From Bryobacterales bacterium (GTDB lineage Bacteria; Acidobacteriota; Terriglobia; Bryobacterales; Bryobacteraceae), in the NCBI GenBank assembly GCA_003132865.1, contig PKYZ01000235.1, positions 20,566-29,542 on the forward strand: a stretch of 8,977 bases of DNA, written 5' to 3'. Position numbers and translations under genes: made by a program. The notes beneath the pieces are model-generated. The model had not been told where the DNA came from, ran no database searches, and was given only the letters and a program-made list of their open reading frames with translations. Below are positions 1 to 6,172 of the stretch, in pieces (positions within the stretch are counted from its first letter, which is position 1; each line of letters opens with the position of its first letter).

Positions 1-550
1 TGGTGACCCAGTCGCGCATGGCTTCGTTGATGGCGTCCTTCAGCGTGCGGCTGCCGGTGGTCACCGGGACCACCTGCGCGCCCAGCAGGCGCATGCGGAA
101 GACGTTGAGCCGCTGCCGGCGCATGTCCTCCTCGCCCATGTAGACCACGCAATCGAGGCCCAGCCGCGCGCAAACCGTAGCCGTGGCGACGCCGTGCTGT
201 CCGGCGCCGGTTTCGGCGATGATGCGCCGCTTGCCCATGCGCCGCGCCAGCAGTCCCTGCCCCAGCGTGTTGTTGATCTTGTGCGCGCCTGTGTGCAGCA
301 GGTCTTCGCGCTTGATGTAGATCCGCGCGCCGCCCAAGTGTTCCGTGAGCCGCCGCGCGAAGTACAGCGGCGTGGGGCGGCCGGCGTAATTCCGCAACAG
401 ATCGCCCAATTCCGCCTGGAACGCCGGATCGCTGCGCGCTTCCAGATACGCCTTCTCCAATTCTTCGAGCGGCGCCATCAGGACTTCCGGCACGAAACGG
501 CCGCCGTAGGGCCCGAAATGGCCGCCCGCGTCTGGTTGGGCAGTCATCAT
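1..550 (-). CDS. trpB: Tryptophan synthase beta subunit, N-terminal part (runs off left edge)
   Basis: This is the beta subunit of cytosolic tryptophan synthase, which condenses indole with L-serine using pyridoxal phosphate in the last step of tryptophan synthesis. About 183 residues are present. They show the family N-terminus [12 protein letters not shown] (residues 11-22), the GRPTPLY segment (58-64) and the PLP-lysine motif HKINNT, with the Schiff-base lysine at about residue 91. [11 protein letters not shown] follows, then the region ending in [13 protein letters not shown] at the window edge. The start is one of two adjacent ATGs (550 or 547). The first overlaps the trpF stop as ATGA, so translational coupling is likely; only a weak GGCGG lies upstream. 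The gene is cut by the window edge and shows no damage. Identity is certain from the motifs, and trpA would be expected next, outside the window. Confidence 0.97.
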   Translation of the reverse strand, partial: MMTAQPDAGGHFGPYGGRFVPEVLMAPLEELEKAYLEARSDPAFQAELGDLLRNYAGRPTPLYFARRLTEHLGGARIYIKREDLLHTGAHKINNTLGQGLLARRMGKRRIIAETGAGQHGVATATVCARLGLDCVVYMGEEDMRRQRLNVFRMRLLGAQVVPVTTGSRTLKDAINEAMRDWVT

Positions 551-1143
551 CGCGATGCCGCCAGCGCGGCTTTCAGAAACGCCGCCATCTTGAAACGATC
601 CTTGCGTCCCGGCGAACTTTCAATTTGCGAACACGCATCCACGCCCCATGGATGCACTTGCTCGATCGCCGCCCGCACGTTGCCCGCATCCAGTCCCCCC
701 GCCAGGATCAGCTTAGCGATGCCGTGCGGAACGCGCGCCCAATCGAAGACCTGTCCCGATGCCGGGCCATCCAACAGCACGGCTTCAGCCCCTACGGTGG
801 GGCAGGCGGTTTCGCCTGCCTTGCTGAGCACCCGAATCGCCTTCCACACGCGGATGCCCTGCGGATACTGCTCGGGCGGCTCGCTACCGTGCAATTGGGC
901 GATATCCAAACCCACCTGCCCCGCGGTCCGCAGCACGGCCTCCGGGGACTCGTCCACAAAGACGCCCACCTTCCAAACACCTGACGGCAGTCCAGCCGCG
1001 ATGGCCGCCGCTTCGTCCGGTGCGATATAACGCGGGCTTGGCGGGTAAAAGTTGAAGCCCAGCGCCGCCGCCCCTCCATCGATGGCCGCCAGCGCATCCT
1101 CGCGATTGGTGATGCCGCAGATCTTCACCAGCGTCACCAACAT
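547..1143 (-). CDS. trpF: Phosphoribosylanthranilate isomerase
   Basis: TrpF is a cytosolic (beta/alpha)8 enzyme that performs the Amadori rearrangement of N-(5-phosphoribosyl)anthranilate to CdRP, the step before TrpC. The 198-residue product has the usual family length. It shows the KICGIT motif with catalytic Cys9, [23 protein letters not shown] (83-86), the catalytic-acid Asp125 in LLDG, LAGGL (147-151) and the phosphate-binding end near [16 protein letters not shown]. The usual VSSGVE is ACSQIE here. Residues of about 108-118 ([11 protein letters not shown]) are encoded by a palindromic repeat (separate entry) and replace what is normally a helix-forming stretch before LLD. The ATG at 1143 overlaps trpC by 10 nt. 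A GTG at 1137 would overlap the trpC stop as GTGA and is an alternative start. Confidence 0.96.
   Translation of the reverse strand: MLVTLVKICGITNREDALAAIDGGAAALGFNFYPPSPRYIAPDEAAAIAAGLPSGVWKVGVFVDESPEAVLRTAGQVGLDIAQLHGSEPPEQYPQGIRVWKAIRVLSKAGETACPTVGAEAVLLDGPASGQVFDWARVPHGIAKLILAGGLDAGNVRAAIEQVHPWGVDACSQIESSPGRKDRFKMAAFLKAALAASR
799..820. repeat. Palindromic repeat element inside trpF
   Basis: Bases 801-808 (GGCAGGCG) and 813-820 (CGCCTGCC) form a perfect 8-bp inverted repeat around a GTTT loop, preceded by two further Gs. In the trpF frame it encodes the core of [11 protein letters not shown]. The same palindrome and peptide type recurs, to my recollection, as dispersed copies in Solibacter-like and planctomycete genomes; this cannot be checked here. 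The window holds only this one copy. The palindrome is seen directly. Calling it a mobile palindromic element is inference. Confidence 0.55.
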
Positions 1144-1155
1144 GGCGTCACCAAC
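1131..1155. repeat. 11-bp direct repeat at the trpC/trpF junction
   Basis: GCGTCACCAAC occurs at 1131-1141 and again at 1145-1155, a 14-nt period. On the coding strand the first-read copy encodes Ala-Leu-Val-Thr near the end of TrpC. The second supplies the Cys-Trp-stop end of TrpC and, in another frame, the Met-Leu-Val-Thr start of TrpF. A small tandem duplication therefore appears to have set the present 10-nt gene overlap. Confidence 0.7.
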
Positions 1156-1931
1156 GCACGCACGGCCTCCGCCGGATCGGCCGATTTCATCAGGTGCTCG
1201 CCCACCAGGAAAGCTTGATAGCCCGCCGCGCGCAGCCGCTCGATATCCCGCGCGGAGCGTATGCCGCTTTCGCTCACCTTCAGCACCCCTGGCGGGATGC
1301 GCGGCGCTAAACGCAGCGACGTTTCGAGCGTCACCTCGAACGTGGTCAGATCCCGGTTGTTGACCCCGACGATTCCAGCGCCCGCGTCGATTGCCTTCGC
1401 CAGTTCCCGTTCGTCGTGCACCTCGACCAGCGCCGCCATCCCATAGCCGGCGGCCGCCATCTCCGCCAACCTGCGAATCTCGCCCGCGGCCAGGATGGCC
1501 GCAATCAGCAGGATGGCGTCCGCGCCGCCAGCCGCCGCTTCCGTCACGTCATTTTCGTCGAGCGTGAAATCCTTCCGCAGCACCGGCAATGCGCAGACGC
1601 CGCGCGCCGCCGCCAGGTCCGCCAGGCTGCCCTGAAAAAACGCTTCGTCGGTCAGCACGGAAAGCGCCGCCGCCCCTCCAGCTTCATATTGCTGGGCCAG
1701 CCGCGTAGGATCGAAATCCGGCGCCAGCAATCCTTTACTGGGAGAGGCTTTCTTGATCTCGGCAATGATGGCCGGTGCCCGCGTGGCCAGCGCCCGCCGA
1801 AAATCCCGCCGCCCAGCGCGCGCCTGTTCCGCCTGCCGCTCCCATTGTTTACGCACACTTGGAGCCGGCGAGGGACGCTCCCGCTTGTGAGCGACAATAC
1901 GGGCCAGTACGTCTGGAACGGTTTCGGTCAA
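1134..1931 (-). CDS. trpC: Indole-3-glycerol phosphate synthase
   Basis: TrpC closes the indole ring: CdRP is converted to indole-3-glycerol phosphate, with CO2 and water released, in the cytosol. The 265-residue product matches the monofunctional enzyme length. Catalytic residues are visible in order: Glu58 and Lys60 in AEIKKASPSKG, Lys120 in LRKDF, Glu170 in LVEVH, the Asn pair at 191-192 in GVNNRDL, and Glu221-Ser222-Gly223 in SESGI. The C-terminal phosphate site is FLVGEHLMKS. The only credible start is TTG at 1931: a stop codon lies three codons upstream and no ATG or GTG occurs early in frame. No Shine-Dalgarno is visible before it, so initiation may be weak or leaderless. It is the first gene of the trpC-trpF-trpB unit, with a structured region upstream. 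Confidence 0.96.
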   Translation of the reverse strand: MTETVPDVLARIVAHKRERPSPAPSVRKQWERQAEQARAGRRDFRRALATRAPAIIAEIKKASPSKGLLAPDFDPTRLAQQYEAGGAAALSVLTDEAFFQGSLADLAAARGVCALPVLRKDFTLDENDVTEAAAGGADAILLIAAILAAGEIRRLAEMAAAGYGMAALVEVHDERELAKAIDAGAGIVGVNNRDLTTFEVTLETSLRLAPRIPPGVLKVSESGIRSARDIERLRAAGYQAFLVGEHLMKSADPAEAVRALVTPCW

Positions 1932-2164
1932 TTTGATTTATGGTAGCAGACCTAGGCGGCGGGACGGCGAGAAACAATCGTGAACGCGCTGCGAGCTGCG
2001 TGTTTCCGAGGCAGCTACGGAGTGGGGAGAAACCATTGCTTGCTTAAGGGAGCGCAACTCGCAACGGGCGTCCACATTGGGTAGTGAAGTGAGCGAGCAA
2101 AACGTTTCATGCGCCGGGCGGTTTTTTTAGTTAATTGTGATGTCAGCTAAAATTGGGCTGGCGG
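1932..2164. other. Divergent intergenic region between trpC and the regulator gene
   Basis: These 233 bp hold no convincing gene and should contain both divergent promoters. Near trpC (minus strand) a TACCATAAAT stretch at about 1936-1945 could be a -10 region, but no good -35 is evident. On the plus strand TAAAAT at 2148-2153 is a plausible -10 and would give a very short leader for the ATG at 2165. A run of seven Ts (2122-2128) follows a GC-rich stretch whose only perfect stem has a 1-nt loop, so I do not call it a terminator. The long inverted repeat is listed separately. Confidence 0.4.
1987..2066 (-). promoter_or_regulatory. Long inverted repeat upstream of trpC (leader RNA structure or operator)
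   Basis: Bases 2053-2066 and 1987-2000 can form a 14-bp stem with a 52-nt loop. Read in the trpC direction all 14 pairs form, two of them G-U. On the opposite strand the same two positions become A-C mismatches. The 3' arm can instead pair locally: AGCTGC at 2011-2016 with GCAGCT at 1994-1999, an 11-nt loop. No U-run follows, so it is not an intrinsic terminator. Each arm is also a doubled heptamer (GCTGCGA twice on plus, GTTGCGA twice on minus), which fits an operator with four half-sites equally well. Confidence 0.4.
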
Positions 2165-3025
2165 ATGACATACGAATTTGGACCCTTCCGTTACGACGCG
2201 GGACAGCGGTTGTTGTTCCGTGGGGGCGATCTGGTGCCTCTGGTACCCAAGGCGATCGAAACCCTCCATGTCCTGCTGGAGCGGCGGGGTTCCGTTGTGG
2301 AGAAGTCCGAGCTGATGGTATGGCCGGACACAAACGTGGAAGATGTCGGGCTGGCACGGAACATTTCCTTGCTGCGGAAGGCCTTGGAAGACGAATCTGA
2401 AGAGAATCCATACATCGAAACGATCCCCCGTCGCGGATACCGGTTCGCCGCACAGGTTTCTACGGCTGAGCCGGCGAACGTGCCACCCCCGGAAACAGAG
2501 CCGCGACAGCCATCGCGCAGGCGCTGGCGTTGGTTCATCTTGCCAGTTTGCGCCCTGGCCGCCGGCGCCTTCGTGTACTACCAGTTTTACGTGCCCTCCC
2601 GGTATTTGCCAAAAGGCAACAGGTCCGCCAGCGTGGCCGTGGTTCCGTTCGAGTGCCTTTGTCCCGGTATGGACGGAGAGAGTTTTTCGCAAGGGTTCAA
2701 TGAAGTCCTTGTGGCCGATTTGTCGAAACTGAGCGGTGTGCAAGTGATCGCTCCGAGCACGGTCCGGCGGCACCAGCGGATGGGCGTCTCGATGGGACTG
2801 ATGGGGCGTCTGCTAGGTTTGCAGGTCCTTATTGAGGGGACGGTCCAGAAGCTGGACGAACGACTCAGGATTACGGCGCGATTGGTGGATGTGCATACCG
2901 GCAGGGTGATATGGGCGGAGACCTACGATGAGCGCGCGGACGATCCCGGCGGCGCCCAGGACGCGGTGGGACGTGCGGTGGCGGCAGAGGTCGGGAAACG
3001 CCTCAGTGCCCCTTCGAATCGCTGA
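2165..3025 (+). CDS. Winged-helix transmembrane regulator with FlgO/TolB-N-like domain
   Basis: A CadC/ToxR-like one-component regulator of 286 residues, probably membrane bound. Residues 1-97 are an OmpR-type winged helix: a YEFGPFRYD N-terminal strand, VPLVPKAIETL, recognition-helix region NISLLRKAL (66-74) and wing YIETIPRRGYRF (83-94). A proline-rich linker and an Arg/Trp-rich stretch lead to one TM segment at about 123-142. The rest (about 155-284) resembles the FlgO/TolB N-terminal domain: AVVPFE, then IEGTVQKLDERLRITARLVDVHTGRVIWAETYD (split at 224-255). Most relatives continue into TPR repeats; this one stops. Relative to typical members the ELM..VWPD segment lacks about two residues. 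I chose ATG 2165 over the in-frame TTG 2153 because the family begins close to YEFGPF. It diverges from trpC; target unknown. Confidence 0.88.
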   Translation: MTYEFGPFRYDAGQRLLFRGGDLVPLVPKAIETLHVLLERRGSVVEKSELMVWPDTNVEDVGLARNISLLRKALEDESEENPYIETIPRRGYRFAAQVSTAEPANVPPPETEPRQPSRRRWRWFILPVCALAAGAFVYYQFYVPSRYLPKGNRSASVAVVPFECLCPGMDGESFSQGFNEVLVADLSKLSGVQVIAPSTVRRHQRMGVSMGLMGRLLGLQVLIEGTVQKLDERLRITARLVDVHTGRVIWAETYDERADDPGGAQDAVGRAVAAEVGKRLSAPSNR

Positions 3026-3112
3026 TTCCACAGCGGTTCAAGATTCGCGAAGAATTTCCGAATAGATTCCGAAGCTTCTTTCGCCGCGGCGTCAGCGTAT
3101 GCTGAGATTGCC

Positions 3113-3979
3113 ATGAATACATTCGCAAGACTCACCTGGCAAGCTGCCGTGGCCGGACGTTGGACGGCCCGGATCATGGGGACGCTGATGGTCCTCTTTC
3201 TTCTCGCCTTCGTCTTCGGGGAAGGCCCTCCGCCTCTCGCACGCATGACCGGCCGGGAACTAGGCTATGCCCTGGGCGTGGGCGGCCTCTTCCTGGGGCT
3301 GATCATAGCCTGGTTCTGGGAAGGATGGGGCGGTCTGCTGTCGGTGTTGGGCTGGGGATTCCTGGCGGTTGTCGCCAAGAGGCCACCCTGGGATTTGCCG
3401 TTTTCGATTCCGGCAGCCATCGGTTTGCTCCATCTTGTGTGTTGGTGGGGGCTCCGCGGTCCGGCCCCGCCAGCGGCGCCCATGAATTCGGCGGCGACGG
3501 GCCGCCTCAGAATGCTTTTCGCCTTTCTGTGGGTGTCTTTGGCGGCTTTCATATTGCTGTGCGCAAATGAGATCTTCGGCCAGCCGCCCCTGATGACACG
3601 AACCGGCCGTCCGCCGGCGACGATGGTGGGAAGCTGGCACGCCAATCTCACCACGGTATCCCGGCAAGCTCTTCCCGATGAAATTCCGGTCGTGTTCACA
3701 ATCGGTCCTGATGGATCGGTATCGGGCGCGGTTGGCAACGCAGCGCTGACCAATGGCCAACTCGCGGCTAACCGAAGCTGGTTTGGCCGGCTGATGAACT
3801 GGCGGACCGATTACGTGATTCGAGGCACGTTGTCGCGGGTGGTCGAATCGTATGGCGGGACTGCCGGCGACCGTTTTTCGGCGCCGCTGAACCCCAGGGG
3901 ATCGGACCTGGATGGGGCATTGTTCCTGTCCCATCCCGGCGCACCGAAGCCGCTCGGGCTGAACCTCAAGAAGCGGTGA
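3113..3979 (+). CDS. Polytopic membrane protein with soluble C-terminal domain (unknown function)
   Basis: 288 residues. About five hydrophobic segments are visible: 21-37, 50-67, 71-88, 97-114 and 133-151. The N-terminal pattern of GTLMVLFLLAFVFGEGPPPL, then LGLIIAWFWEGWGGLL, resembles a bacterial membrane domain of unknown function; I think it is DUF7670 but cannot confirm. Residues of about 170-288 look like a small extracytoplasmic beta-rich domain, with IGPDGSVSGAVGNA, NRSWFGRL, TDYVIRGTL and a PLN.RGSDLDG end. I have seen this pattern in secreted or lipocalin-like proteins. The start at ATG 3113 lacks a strong ribosome site. A 5-bp hairpin (TCAGC-GTAT-GCTGA, 3092-3105) sits just before it. 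The gene follows the regulator by 87 bp on the same strand. Function not recognised. Confidence 0.8.
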   Translation: MNTFARLTWQAAVAGRWTARIMGTLMVLFLLAFVFGEGPPPLARMTGRELGYALGVGGLFLGLIIAWFWEGWGGLLSVLGWGFLAVVAKRPPWDLPFSIPAAIGLLHLVCWWGLRGPAPPAAPMNSAATGRLRMLFAFLWVSLAAFILLCANEIFGQPPLMTRTGRPPATMVGSWHANLTTVSRQALPDEIPVVFTIGPDGSVSGAVGNAALTNGQLAANRSWFGRLMNWRTDYVIRGTLSRVVESYGGTAGDRFSAPLNPRGSDLDGALFLSHPGAPKPLGLNLKKR

Positions 3980-3995
3980 GCTATGAACTACGCTC

Positions 3996-4405
3996 ATGAA
4001 AATCCGTAAGACGGTGATCCCGCCGGACCCAGCCAGGGGAACCTGCCGCTCGAAACCCTGGTCGACCGCGATGGCGTCGAAAAGCCCGTCCTGCGCATCA
4101 TCGTCGAAGGAGCCTTGCGCTTCGGTGTCGAAGAAATCGCCATCGTGGTTTTCACCCGGCGACGAAATACGCTACGCGCGGGTAGCGGGCAATCATGCCG
4201 ACCGCCTCCGCTTCGTCGCGCAGCCCGAACCTTTGGACTATGGCGACGCCGTTCTGTGCGCCCGTGACTTCGTCGGCCAGGACCCGTTCCTGCACCTGGT
4301 CGGCGATCGTCTTTATATCAGCCGTACCGAAAAGGGCTGCGCGCAGCAATTAGTTGAAGTGGCCGAAGCCCAGGCGTGCGCCGTCTCGGCCGTGCAGGCC
4401 ACCCG
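3996..4405 (+). pseudogene. Truncated, frameshifted copy of the sugar-phosphate nucleotidyltransferase gene
   Basis: This stretch aligns end to end with 6188-6600, the first 413 nt of the intact nucleotidyltransferase, at about 91% identity by hand count. A 4-nt deletion after about 4019 and a 1-nt insertion near 4150 put residues of about 9-51 out of frame. The frame is right again at SPGDE. Read in the ancestral frame, the disrupted part gives AGPSQGNLPLETLVDRDGVE, so the ancestor was of the same unusual type. Homology ends abruptly at 4405 and the last 140 codons of the gene are missing. Many differences are synonymous or conservative (I/V, Q/E, D/E), suggesting a functional paralogue before decay. 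The AAGGA ribosome site of the intact gene is absent. A long open frame continues to 5051 but only reads antisense through the next gene. Confidence 0.9.
4335..4405 (+). repeat. 71-bp perfect direct repeat, copy 1
   Basis: Identical base for base to 6530-6600 and abutting the point where the truncated copy stops resembling the intact gene. The neighbouring 5' homology is clearly less conserved. Confidence 0.95.
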
Positions 4406-4418
4406 TTGTTGGTCGCTA

Positions 4419-5576
4419 TCACGGTACGGGAAGGACTACGCGGAACGGCTCCCAATTCCCGAACGGAAACGCTTTAGTGCGCGGGCTTTGGCCGTACCCG
4501 ACCATGACGGTGCCGTCCGCCGAGACACCGTCCAGTTCGACCAGAGCGACCCACTTGTCGGCCGTGTGGACACCGGCTGCCTGCAACAATATCTTGAGAT
4601 CCTGCATTCCCGTTTTAGCCGTCCAAACGAAGCAGTGACTGGACCCGGTCGAGCCAGTGGTGAGCGACGTACCCACGATCACCGTGCCGTCCGCATTGGC
4701 CGCGAATGCGGCGCTCTCCGGGCCGCCGAGGCTGCCGATATCCTGCATGCCGGTGGAGGCGGTCCAGCGAAACGCCCGCCAAAAGCCACTCGCGTCCCGG
4801 GCCTCCCCCACGATCACCAGGCTATTGGCGGAGATGGCCGTCGCCATGCTTTCCGCGCCTGTGGTGAGTCCCAGGTCCTGCAAGTCGCCGGCGGGCGTCC
4901 ACTGGAATGCATGGAAGGTCGCCCCGTTGGCGTCGGAACCCTTGATAGCTGCACCCACTGCCACCGGCGCCTGCCCGGTCCCAGAGAGGCCGAACGCCTG
5001 GGTTTGATCTTGCTCGCCTGGAAAGGGGCCGAAGATTCCGGCCTGCCCTGATGTCTTCCACCAGTTGTCGCCGCCGGCGACCATCATTCCGTCGGCGGTG
5101 ATCGCGCTTGCGATGTTTATCGGGATCTGCATCATTCCGTGTGCGGCCGTCCAGCGGAAGGCTTCAAATGTATTTGGTAGCGCGTGCTCCCCGGCGATGA
5201 CCGAACCGTCGTACGAGACGGCGCCCGCGCCAAAAAAGTCGCTGTTTCCCCTGCTTCCGAGAATTTGGTATTTGCCGGCTACTGTCCAGCGGTACGCCAG
5301 CACGGTATCCGAAGAGTTGCACTTACTTTGCCCAGCAGCGCAGACCCACCCGTAGCCCATGATCGTTGAACCGTCGCCGGAGATGCCGCTGGCGTAGGTG
5401 CCAAACGTAGCGCCGGGCATCTGGCCCAGCCCTTGAAAACTTGGCGTTTGCACCGCTGCGGCCAAAGTGAGGGTTGCTGTCAGGGTGGTTACCAAGAAAC
5501 ACCCCGATAGCTTGTTGATGGCGCCGTTCCAGGCGCATGAGACAGAAAGCGTCTCTAAGGCTCGTCGTATCTTCAT
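4419..5576 (-). CDS. Secreted HAF-repeat protein
   Basis: 385 residues, with a long positively charged N-region (MKIRRA...) and a hydrophobic stretch LSGCFLVTTLTATLTLAAAV (23-42) ending in an Ala-rich possible signal-peptidase site. Export is therefore likely. The mature part is built of HAF-type repeats. (Y/F)xWT starts lie at about 95, 140, 224, 269 and 316, followed by GMQD-L/I-like turns and ADG-VIVG-like ends; an incomplete unit begins near residue 58. The repeats suggest a beta-propeller-like extracellular fold of unknown function. No PEP-CTERM sorting signal is present; the protein ends in VVLPVP. I start at 5576 rather than the in-frame 5657 because AGAAAGGA lies about 10 nt upstream and the extension has no signal-like features. 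It lies inverted between the two nucleotidyltransferase copies, its stop only 13 nt from the breakpoint. Confidence 0.87.
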   Translation of the reverse strand: MKIRRALETLSVSCAWNGAINKLSGCFLVTTLTATLTLAAAVQTPSFQGLGQMPGATFGTYASGISGDGSTIMGYGWVCAAGQSKCNSSDTVLAYRWTVAGKYQILGSRGNSDFFGAGAVSYDGSVIAGEHALPNTFEAFRWTAAHGMMQIPINIASAITADGMMVAGGDNWWKTSGQAGIFGPFPGEQDQTQAFGLSGTGQAPVAVGAAIKGSDANGATFHAFQWTPAGDLQDLGLTTGAESMATAISANSLVIVGEARDASGFWRAFRWTASTGMQDIGSLGGPESAAFAANADGTVIVGTSLTTGSTGSSHCFVWTAKTGMQDLKILLQAAGVHTADKWVALVELDGVSADGTVMVGYGQSPRTKAFPFGNWEPFRVVLPVP

Positions 5577-5588
5577 ATGGCCTGTTTC

Positions 5589-5611
5589 CTTTCTGCAATT
5601 ACTTTCTGCAA
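5589..5611. repeat. 10-bp direct repeat at the HAF gene ribosome-binding region
   Basis: CTTTCTGCAA occurs at 5589-5598 and 5602-5611 (13-nt period). On the minus strand this gives TTGCAGAAAG twice, and the copy nearer the gene contributes the AGAAAGGA ribosome-binding sequence. A small tandem duplication that also copied part of the ribosome site is the simplest reading. Confidence 0.7.
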
Positions 5612-5740
5612 CTAAGGTGCGTAGAGTTCGGCGTGGCAGTAGGGAGAGACCAGCCACTGTGTATCATGCTCCCTCCGGCAAGAAGAACCTCTCCTGTTCC
5701 CAGCAGCGTCAAAGGGCCAGAGCTAATCCCATTGCCACAT

Positions 5741-5760
5741 TGACGTTTTATGACGTTTTA
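5741..5760. repeat. Tandem decamer TGACGTTTTA x2
   Basis: Two perfect head-to-tail copies of TGACGTTTTA, preceded by a T so that the first copy reads TTGACG like a -35 box. Only two units are present. It may be a slippage product or a paired protein site about 165 bp upstream of the HAF gene. Confidence 0.75.
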
Positions 5761-5959
5761 TCTTCATCTGTTTATCACACACCGCGTAACTATGGTACGC
5801 CTGGCCGTCGAGAGGTAGCTGTAAACTCTTCGTAAATTCTCGAAGCATTCAGGAGAGGAGTGTGCTGGTTCCTACTTGAGTGAGATCTCGGAAAACGCCG
5901 CTTGCGGACGCCCGGTGACTCGGAAAACTCGCACGGTGTGTGGATCAAAAGGGGTCCCT

Positions 5960-6172
5960 GTGACGGATCTGCGAAAGACGATGCTGGAGGAACTCCAGCG
6001 TCGGAATCTATCCAAGCGTACCAGGAAGGCTACGTGCCCGCCCGTGGAGGATCTCGCCTTGCACCAGCACGAGGCCGGGATCGTTCTTGCCACCCGGGTT
6101 CTCATCCATAGATCCTTCGATGCACAATCCGGGTCATATTTTTGCCTTCGAGTTTCGGCTCATAATATCTAA
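5960..6172 (+). pseudogene. Possible remnant of a tyrosine integrase N-terminus
   Basis: A GTG at 5960 with AAGGGG about 4 nt upstream opens a 70-residue frame. Residues 1-24, VTDLRKTMLEELQRRNLSKRTRKA, split here as VTDLRKTMLEEL and QRRNLSKRTRKA, look like the N-terminal SAM-like segment of phage-type integrases (pattern LR..M.EeLq.Rn.S..T...Y). After about residue 24 the resemblance stops: the expected Tyr-Val and following helices are absent, and no catalytic Arg-His-Arg-Tyr part exists. If real, it is a deleted element carrying only the promoter-proximal end of an integrase gene. The match is short and unsupported by a search, so it could be chance. Confidence 0.35.

Larger units (their letters stand above)
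5577..5959. other. Gene-poor stretch upstream of the HAF-repeat gene
   Basis: No convincing gene: the open frames here lack recognisable domains and ribosome sites. The DNA is visibly richer in A+T than its flanks, and it should hold the promoter of the leftward HAF gene. It contains the direct repeats listed separately and a pair of CTCGGAAAAC decamers (5887-5896 and 5919-5928). Confidence 0.5.

Noticed and set aside
194..1030. 278-residue plus-strand open frame
   Set aside because: It is antisense to trpB and trpF and shows no recognisable domain.
2111..2128. Intrinsic terminator at GCGCCGGGCGG followed by seven Ts
   Set aside because: The only perfect stem has a 1-nt loop, and no plus-strand gene lies upstream to be terminated.
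3040..3084. Imperfect inverted repeat (GCGAAGAA / TTCTTTCGC) after the regulator gene
   Set aside because: The stem is bulged and no T-run follows, so a terminator is not supported.
3996..5051. 351-residue plus-strand open frame
   Set aside because: The first part is the frameshifted nucleotidyltransferase copy. After 4405 it only reads the antisense strand of the HAF-repeat gene, with no domain of its own.
5577..5657. N-terminal extension of the HAF-repeat protein to 5657
   Set aside because: The extension has no signal-like features, while the ATG at 5576 has a ribosome site and is followed by a plausible signal peptide.
5467..5835. 122-residue plus-strand open frame
   Set aside because: It starts inside the HAF gene in antisense, has no ribosome site and matches no domain I can name.
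6008..6109. 33-residue minus-strand ORF with a good AAGGA site before its ATG
   Set aside because: The translation is not recognisable, it overlaps the integrase-like remnant in antisense and it is short. It is kept only as a note.
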